This document shows positions 58,000 to 64,000 of a stretch of DNA of 64,000 nt, in pieces. Within the stretch, counting starts at the first letter, position 1. Each line of letters opens with the position of its first letter. The notes beneath the pieces were generated by a model. It saw only the letters and a program-made list of their open reading frames with translations, was not told the origin of the DNA and did not search any database. This DNA is from Toxorhynchites rutilus septentrionalis (taxonomy: Eukaryota; Arthropoda; Insecta; Diptera; Culicidae): contig NC_073745.1 in the NCBI RefSeq assembly GCF_029784135.1, positions 44,871,521-44,935,520 on the forward strand, in the 5' to 3' direction. The position numbers and the translations under genes are program-made.

Positions 58000-58735
58000 T
58001 TTTTGATTTTCGTCAATGATATCTGGTTGCACTTGCAAACGTAGTTAGTGTTGGTAAAAGAAGGAGGAGATAATCAAATTGTTTTCAAAACAAATTGTTT
58101 GTATTTTGTCGGTGGAGTGTCCGCCTTACCCGTTTTCATTAGTATTTTATTTTCGTCAATATTGCATGAGAAAAATGAGAAAACTTGAAACGCTGGTTCG
58201 ATAAACTGGAAGAGAAGTGATGGTAAAACATTTACGTAACGAAAAATACCCCAAAAAATATTCTATAACAATGAGTACCTTATTTTCTGCAAACGAAAAT
58301 TTACATCGAGCTGCTCTCTCTATGTAGATTACTTTTTTATTTTTATTTACAATTTCAACAGAAAGCCAGCTATGTATACATGGTAAGTGTCAAAGGTATG
58401 GATACACCGTATTGCAAGTTTTTTGTTATCCCATCTGTTTATTTTTATTACTAGGCTCATCTAGCAATTCAGCTGTAACAGAGCCGAATTTATCGTGTTC
58501 ATTTTTCCCATGTTGTATATTAAGCCATTTAGGCGTAAGTGAGAGGCTGGGATCACCATCACATGATGATTGATGCATGAACGTAGTAGCTAGAATAACA
58601 CACAAAAATGGTCAGTTAAGGGCCCTGGGTTATAAGTCCATGATTGTTCGCTTAGTAGCGGACACGCAACCAATTAGGCTACGAAGACCACCTGCAAGTT
58701 GCAAGTTTGTACATCATTAAAATCTTCTATATATT
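58000..58735 (-). mobile_element. Inverted relative of the 849-1639 MITE, split by a SINE
   Basis: Read on the minus strand it follows the order of 1008-1440: CTTGCAATAC..., TCTACA(T)A, GAGCTCGATGTAAATTTTCG-type text, CCAGTTTATCGAA, GGGTAAGGCGGACACTCCAC, and the GAGATGGTC/GGAGGAGATA region. It is interrupted by the SINE at 58422-58698. The remaining bit resumes with GTACATCATT as expected. Confidence 0.7.
58412..58708 (-). mobile_element. tRNA-derived SINE with 10-bp target duplication
   Basis: The element is 58422-58698, minus strand. A tRNA-like head GGTGGTCTTCGTAGCCTAAT, then TGGTTGCGTGTCCGCTAC, is followed by a B-box-like remnant and a ~200-bp body. It is flanked by TTGCAAGTTT at 58412-58421 and 58699-58708. 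It is a third SINE family in the window. Confidence 0.8.
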
Positions 58736-58740
58736 AGGAG

Positions 58741-58930
58741 TACCGGTAAGTTTCTTCAGTTTCACAGATGACGTAACTTGATCATTATTCCAGTGAATCA
58801 AATTTCCAGACATTCGTTAGAAAGCTACCGTCATTGCGCGTCTTTTTCAGTACATGTCAAAAAGTTGAAGCGTAAGCAACATAGTCTTTTGCCACTTCAA
58901 ATATGTCGAATTTCGTACCAACGAGAGTGC
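58741..58930 (+). mobile_element. 5' fragment of the Mos1-like mariner
   Basis: It matches 46239-46425 in order (GTGAATCAAATTTCCAGACA, AAAAAGTTGAAGCGTAA, ATGTCGAATTTCGTACCAAC) and stops abruptly ten codons into the transposase start (MSNFVPTRV), where Helitron sequence begins. Confidence 0.75.
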
Positions 58931-60157
58931 CATATAGATGAAACACAGATTTATGCAGAATTAATCAAGCAAAATGAGCCTCAAAACGAGGGAGTGCTGC
59001 TGCCATACAAATGAAACACACATTTCTGCATTCTTCTCGAGAACTAATTAAGCCAATAGAACCAAATTTGGCATATGGAGTTTTAAGGGAGCAATAAATG
59101 TTTCTATGGTGGTCCCACATACCTACCCCCTCTCTAAGGGGAAGGGGGCTGCCATACAAGTGAAACATAAACTTCTGCATAACCCGAGAACTCTTCAAGC
59201 AAATGGAGCTAAATTTGGGATGTGAGAGTTTTTGGGTACAAGAAATGTTTCTATGATGGTATGACACTCCTTCTTCCTCTGGAGAGGGTCCTGTAAAAAT
59301 ATTACACATATTTCAACCAAACATGACAATTGAAAATGTTTGGAAAACTCTGAAGGGAAATGGGAAAATTCGAACAATTCAATTCCCATATGTTCTACAT
59401 TTGTGCTCTCGTGGCCGAGTTGTTAGCGTCCAACATTATTATGCCGGGGGATTTTTCGTCAATGAAAATTCTTCCGGCTTGCTGTGGTCACGCGTATTCT
59501 AGAGCTTGCCACTCCAGAGTACATTTAAGGCGTGTTATATTTGTCATAGAAATCTCAACCAAGTATTACTAATAAAGAGAAAAAATTACGCAAGTAATGC
59601 TACGTTGAGACGGCAAATGTTCAACTGGAACGTTAGTGCCATCCAAGAAGATGTTCTACATTTACATAGAGTGACAAGCTTTGTTAGTCTATTTGATGTT
59701 TGTGCTAACGAAATTGACCTTTGCTTGAAAGTGAAAATGGATTTTAATGTGATAAAACGCTCTCCTATATCTTCTTCTATCTATATAAATATAAATGGAT
59801 CGCCGAATATGTTGATAAGAGCAAAACTCGAGGAAGGAATTGTCCGTTAATTGACTGTTTTTTTTTCTGTCATATTTTCTGTATCAAAAATTAATTCCAT
59901 GCAACGGAGAAACATGTTATTTGCAAGTGGTTTAATACATCATGAGCGAGAATTGTGTCCGAAAATATTCTGATATTATAATGACGAGTTTTGGAAGAAG
60001 TACTAGGAATTTTATAGTAAATTTAGAAGGGTCGATTCGAAAATCAATCAATGAAGAGTTCTGCGATTGGACCCACGAACGTGCGCTTAGTAAGAAAACG
60101 GGGATGTGATAACGAAAAATAAATTTTGGGCATGATGAAGTTTGCCGGGTCAGCTAG
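58931..60157 (+). mobile_element. Helitron copy 2, 5'-truncated and split by a SINE
   Basis: It follows the interior of the Helitron at 20750 (CTGCCATACAAATGAAAC units, TCTTCTTCTAT, TCGCCGAATATGTTGATAAG, GCAAGTGGTT) and ends GTTTGCCGGGTCAGCTAG, T at 60158. The 5' end is lost. The SINE at 59403-59650 interrupts it. Confidence 0.72.
59390..59663 (+). mobile_element. Feilai-like SINE inside the Helitron, 13-bp target duplication
   Basis: The element is 59403-59650. It has the A-box GTGGCCGAGTTGTTAGCGTC and the shared body and tail. The B-box region is deleted (ATTATGCCGGGGGATTTTTC). The direct repeat ATGTTCTACATTT flanks it exactly at 59390-59402 and 59651-59663. Confidence 0.9.
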
Positions 60158-60316
60158 TTTAAAATAAAAATGTAATTTATCAATTACACAAGGGGTGTCC
60201 GTCTTTCCCGATTTTCCCCTGCTATGAACACATTTTAGATACATTCCAACAGTCATTTAGAGCATCTGTTTTTTTTACAGAACCGCTATCAAATTTAGAT
60301 AAGGTACATACTCAAT

Positions 60317-60508
60317 AGTGCTTCCGTGGTCGAGTGGTTAGCTTCACACATTACCACGGGGGTTCGGATTTGATTTTCATTCTAACCGCGGGATTTTTCT
60401 TGAAAACAATTTCTTTCAACTTGCACTTTTGTCACGCGTATTCTAAAGACTGTCACTCAGAATTCAAAGCGTTCTTTGGCATAGAAAAAACCTCAATCAA
60501 GTAGGGGA
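60317..60508 (+). repeat. Feilai-like SINE, 3'-truncated
   Basis: AGTGCTTCCGTGGTCGAGTG, then GTTCGGATTTGATTTTC and the shared body CACGCGTATTCTAAAG. It lacks the usual TACGTTGAGACGG tail and ends in unrelated sequence. Confidence 0.7.
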
Positions 60509-61309
60509 CAGTGGTCCTTGTCCACTGGTTTTGAACCGATCGTAGGGGGTTTCCATCATTGTTTCCACCCCATGTGACGGCACAGCACACTACCTAAGGG
60601 CACGGTTCATTGGTAAAAATTAGATAATTGTAAGCCTTGGTCTTACAGTATGTGTATCATCATCATTTCGATCACGTATCATACCAAAGAAAGCTATTGA
60701 GAAACATAAATAAATATGACCAAAATAGAAAATCATTTCTGAAGATTATGTTCAGATTTTTTTTTTGTGTATTGGTTTGATATAGTTCTTCTATATTTCA
60801 CCCATGAAATAATGGAGGCAATTCAGCGCTTTAATTTTAATTTGAAAGGCTTAATGCCCTGATAGGCACCTAGGCACCAATGAAAAAAGTTATCTCGATC
60901 ATACAGCAAGTTCCGTATAAAAAAACCGAAATAACTATTATTATTGGCACCCTAAACTATATGGTTTACTTCGTATTCCGAAAAAAAAGTCCCAGAAAGT
61001 CCATTTTTCACGAAAATTCTAGATTTTTCAATTGTTCGATAGATAGTTTCATGACATATATTATTTTCCTCACTATAAAAAATGTGCGCAATTTTCGATT
61101 TTCAATTTGTACACCAATGCGTTCCCGAAAAAATGTCCAATTTCAAACGTTCATTGCTCAGTCATTTCATGATGGATTGATGAGATTTTTGCATCAAACG
61201 ATTTCGGCACTCTATAACAATTTTTCACCATGAATAAAATAATGTAACTAACCATCGAACAATTGAAAAATCTCAATGTGTCGAAATTGACGACACATGC
61301 GGCGGGTCC
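60509..61309. other. A+T-rich block, no gene seen
   Basis: No coding or bounded element recognised. Confidence 0.3.
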
Positions 61310-61480
61310 CTATCAAAGACATCAAAACCAAGTTGCCTAAGGGTAATCGACATTAAAAATACATAAAAGTAGTGGGAGCTTTTGCTCCCACCGAAATGTG
61401 TTCCCTAACAGAAACATCAAAACCAAGGTGCCCGAGGGAAATCGGCATTGCAAATATATGTAAGTCGGGGGCATTTTTAT
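61310..61480 (-). repeat. Dispersed repeat units with an 8-bp hairpin
   Basis: Two related units (GACATCAAAACCAAGTTGCC near 61318 and AACATCAAAACCAAGGTGCC near 61406) flank a perfect hairpin GTGGGAGC-TTTT-GCTCCCAC (61372-61391). They are related to the units at 13474-13750 and 28690-29060. Confidence 0.65.
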
Positions 61481-62236
61481 ATTGCAAGTAAGGTGAGTGA
61501 TATGATTAATTCTAGCAAATAAAATTTAAATTTGGAACTTTAAAGTTGGTTGCTTCGTGAAATCTCATATCAATGACCGATCGGATATTGTGAACAATTT
61601 AGCACAAGTGTATGTGTAAAATTGTATACTGTAGCAGTTGTATTAAAATGACTTGAAATATGAAACGATTCGTTTCAATTATCATAAATAAAAACCAAGG
61701 TGTGCTCCCGCTCGAGAACGGGTCGTTTGGTTTAAGCTGTCTGTTTTGTTGTGTTCATTTTCACCCAACGAAAGTTTATACGGTGAGAAAGATTGGAATG
61801 TGAAGAAATATTACAAAAAAGTGATTTCCCATATGCTCTACATATAGTATTAGGTGTTGTTAGTCCAATTAAAATCCGCATTGAGTTGAATAAACACTCA
61901 GAAAGTAAAAATTATAAAAGAAAATTACCTTTCCATTTCGAATATGTTTTCTCTATATTAATATAGACATGTTTTTACTGATGAGAAAAGTTGATATTTG
62001 TGTTCGGTATTGGTATTTATTATATATTACATTGGTGAGTTTTTTTTTCTCTTCACTTCATCCATAAATAGTACAGGAGGCATCTCGTCTAGGATCAAAG
62101 AGGACGGTTTTCATCATATCTCGTTCCACTACGGTATTTTCTATCTGATACGCACCATCCAACGACTGTTCACCATCTTTCTGTCATCATAACACTGATG
62201 GAGTGAGCAAACAATACCCAACAAACCAAATAAAAC

Positions 62237-62252
62237 GGCCCTTTTTAGGGCC
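62237..62252 (+). terminator. Histone-type mRNA 3' stem-loop
   Basis: GGCCCTTTTTAGGGCC forms the 6-bp stem, 4-base T loop characteristic of replication-dependent histone mRNAs, preceded by AAAAC and followed by AC and, about 14 bases on, the purine-rich CAAAGAG (a possible histone downstream element). No histone coding sequence was recognised in the ~600 bases upstream on the + strand, so it is an orphan or the remnant of a decayed histone gene. Confidence 0.55.
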
Positions 62253-64000
62253 ACTATATCATTATCAAAGAGTTTAACGATGTAATTCTTCAAACATATC
62301 CAAAATTAACAGATAGCCTTACGGAATCCTACGTCAACTATGCGGTCGTGTCTTGAACACAACCCTCCTGTGACTTTTTTGAAACCCTAATTTTGTTCTG
62401 TAAATCTTATCAAATTCTTTCCAAAAATCCTAAACAATATGAACGAAGAAAGTATCATACATGAATGACAAGGCCACCAGGAAATATGTACAAATTTATG
62501 TAGTTTCTGGATGACGAACGTGTGAAAGAGGATATTTGTAATTTTGGAATTACTCAAATATAGGTAAACAATACGTTTATAAAAAAAGCCCGTAATTCGA
62601 TTGTTTCCTTTTTATTCAATTACACTTTTCATAAATCACCAAAACCCTGCTTATCTGGGCGGTGTAAGATCCAATTCAACCTCGGGCTTCGGTGAAATGT
62701 GTTCCGCTTTCATCTGTTTTCCACGCCGGATAGTGGCTCCGTATTTTAGACTCAAGTCGGATTCGATTCTAATGCCAAAATGTGATTGGAATTTTCTGCG
62801 CTTACATTTCTCTAGCGCGCGCACTGGCCCCGACAGTTGGCCGGCGGACTGGTCGGGGTGGGAAGGTAAGACCAAGAGTATCGAAACGACCGTCAGCTGG
62901 CATGCAACAGCTTATCGGATTCCGAATGCTTCGTATCTAGGCGCCCTCGTCGGGGATCGGGGTGTCGTTCCTACGCTCTGGCGTGTAAAATTTATGCAAA
63001 TCGCCTGTCTGATTTTGTTTCTTGTATTTTTCGTCAATTTTGTGCTCGACTCCTCCATCCCGCAGGCCTCCGGCTCTGTCTGGGGACGTAGGATTACCCG
63101 GACGAAAATTGAAAATATAAAGCAATATCACACTTTAATCCGCATCGAATGTCAATTACCGAGCGCTCCCATCGCATTCGTCATGTGCCAATCATAAATT
63201 AGCAATCATTTCCATGGAACTGAAATCCCCTCTTACGAAGGGATCCCTTCGAAATGGTTTCCCTTCTATGATTGAAGGGTAATAAAAAAAAAAAATACAT
63301 CGGTTGAGCCCGATTCCTCAGAAGAAAATCTCCTCCGTGCGGCCGTCGGAGGGATTTTCGCTGATTTTCCTCCTCCTTTCAAGTTGTTTTTTTATTCTGC
63401 TGATTTCACCAAAACCATTTCCCACTTCAATTTGTAAATAAAACATGGCCTGGCATGCGTCTAGAGATCTCGGATCAGCACAAATCGAAACAATCAAACT
63501 TTGTTGCTGTTGAGGCTGGGTTCGCTTCCATACCTCCGCTGCCCCACACTTTCGCCGACCGTTTCGACGAAGTGAAGAGTTGCCGGGGTTAAATGGCGAG
63601 AGAACGAGATACAAAAATTGATAAATTCTTTCCCATATAGCCATGTTTTCCTCGGCGAAGCCAAGCACCCATCACACATCCCATCCATCCCAGAAGCTGC
63701 ACATGTAGGGCGGGAGGGGTCGATGAAATTTATGTTTTATTTATTGAAAACAAGATCGCCTCTAATACCACCGAGATCTGAGTGCTCCCGAGTCGGACCG
63801 ATTCGCGCAAAATATCTTTACGATACGGGGAAACATTGAAAGCGTGTCTTGAAGGTTATTCGGTGCGTGGTGCGAAGTGTTACGACCGGGATTGGTGACA
63901 CGTGCGCCGATTTTCACGTGAATTCTAACGCTTGATTTATGTCTTCTACTGGAAGACTTTCCCGATTAGGGGAATAAGATACTGCTTCACTCGAACGAAT
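62253..64000. other. Single-copy-looking noncoding block
   Basis: 62.6-64.0 kb has balanced composition and no repeat motif. A 199-codon + strand frame (62601-63197) includes a hydrophobic stretch but lacks a recognisable domain and overlaps antisense frames of similar quality, so I do not call it a gene. It is a plausible place for an unrecognised exon or enhancer. Confidence 0.3.

Noticed and set aside
62601..63197. 199-codon open frame on the + strand with a hydrophobic stretch
   Set aside because: No recognisable domain, antisense frames of similar quality, and no clear splice or start context; probably chance in balanced-composition DNA.

Overview
This 64-kb window is A+T-rich, repeat-dominated eukaryotic DNA. 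It is most consistent with a culicine (Aedes-like) mosquito. I infer that from three things: a LINE whose reverse transcriptase/RNase H protein I recognise as an Aedes-type element, tRNA-derived SINEs of the Feilai type, and a mix of mariner/Tc1, hAT, Helitron and MITE relics. No bacterial-style operons, no functional tRNA or rRNA genes and no CRISPR array were seen. The species cannot be fixed from sequence reading alone.

Only one host gene is convincingly supported. It is the first coding exon (19203-19493, + strand) of a secreted DOMON-domain protein of the copper monooxygenase-like MOXD1 type. It sits behind an apparent 5'UTR splice acceptor (18835/18836) and ends at a consensus donor (19494). 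No later exon was recognised, so everything from 19.5 kb to the end may be a very large first intron or intergenic DNA. Several blocks look single-copy and contain no recognisable gene (about 4.6-7.7, 16.0-18.8, 19.5-20.5, 27.1-28.2, 39.5-43.1, 52.5-55.7 and 62.3-64.0 kb). They are the best places to look for missing exons or enhancers.

The rest is a layered transposon landscape, and many insertions have readable boundaries. 1-4 kb: IS630/Tc1-type transposase relics and MITEs. 7.7-11.2 kb: two long (AT)n arrays, a hairpin MITE and SINEs. 12.2-16 kb: a nearly complete mariner (12210-13471), then a Jockey-like LINE relic split by a MITE and by a SINE with a 9-bp target duplication. 20.5-25.9 kb: a Helitron inserted in another repeat, a third (AT)n array, a hAT relic carrying a MITE, and a LINE 3' fragment. 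28.3-34 kb: dispersed repeats, a deleted mariner, a TIR element split by a LINE fragment, a SINE and a Helitron end. 35.8-39.5 kb: a MITE and a young 5'-truncated LINE with an intact RT/RNase H frame, poly(A) tail and 10-bp target duplication. 43.2-43.7 kb: a GC-rich, hairpin-rich block of unknown nature. 46.2-52.5 kb: a deleted Mos1-like mariner, then a ~5.2-kb inverted-repeat (foldback-like) structure hosting a D41D mariner-like element in one arm and a hAT-like element in the other. 55.7-60.5 kb: a Tc1 relic, a second Jockey-like LINE relic, an inverted copy of the 1-kb MITE with a SINE in it, a mariner 5' piece, and a Helitron split by a SINE with a 13-bp duplication. 61.3-62.3 kb: dispersed repeats and an isolated histone-type 3' stem-loop.

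I found no convincing new molecular system. The most unusual items are the nested foldback structure, the hairpin-rich block beginning with a perfect match to the U1 snRNA 5' end, the orphan histone stem-loop, and the in-frame miniaturised Mos1-like transposase.
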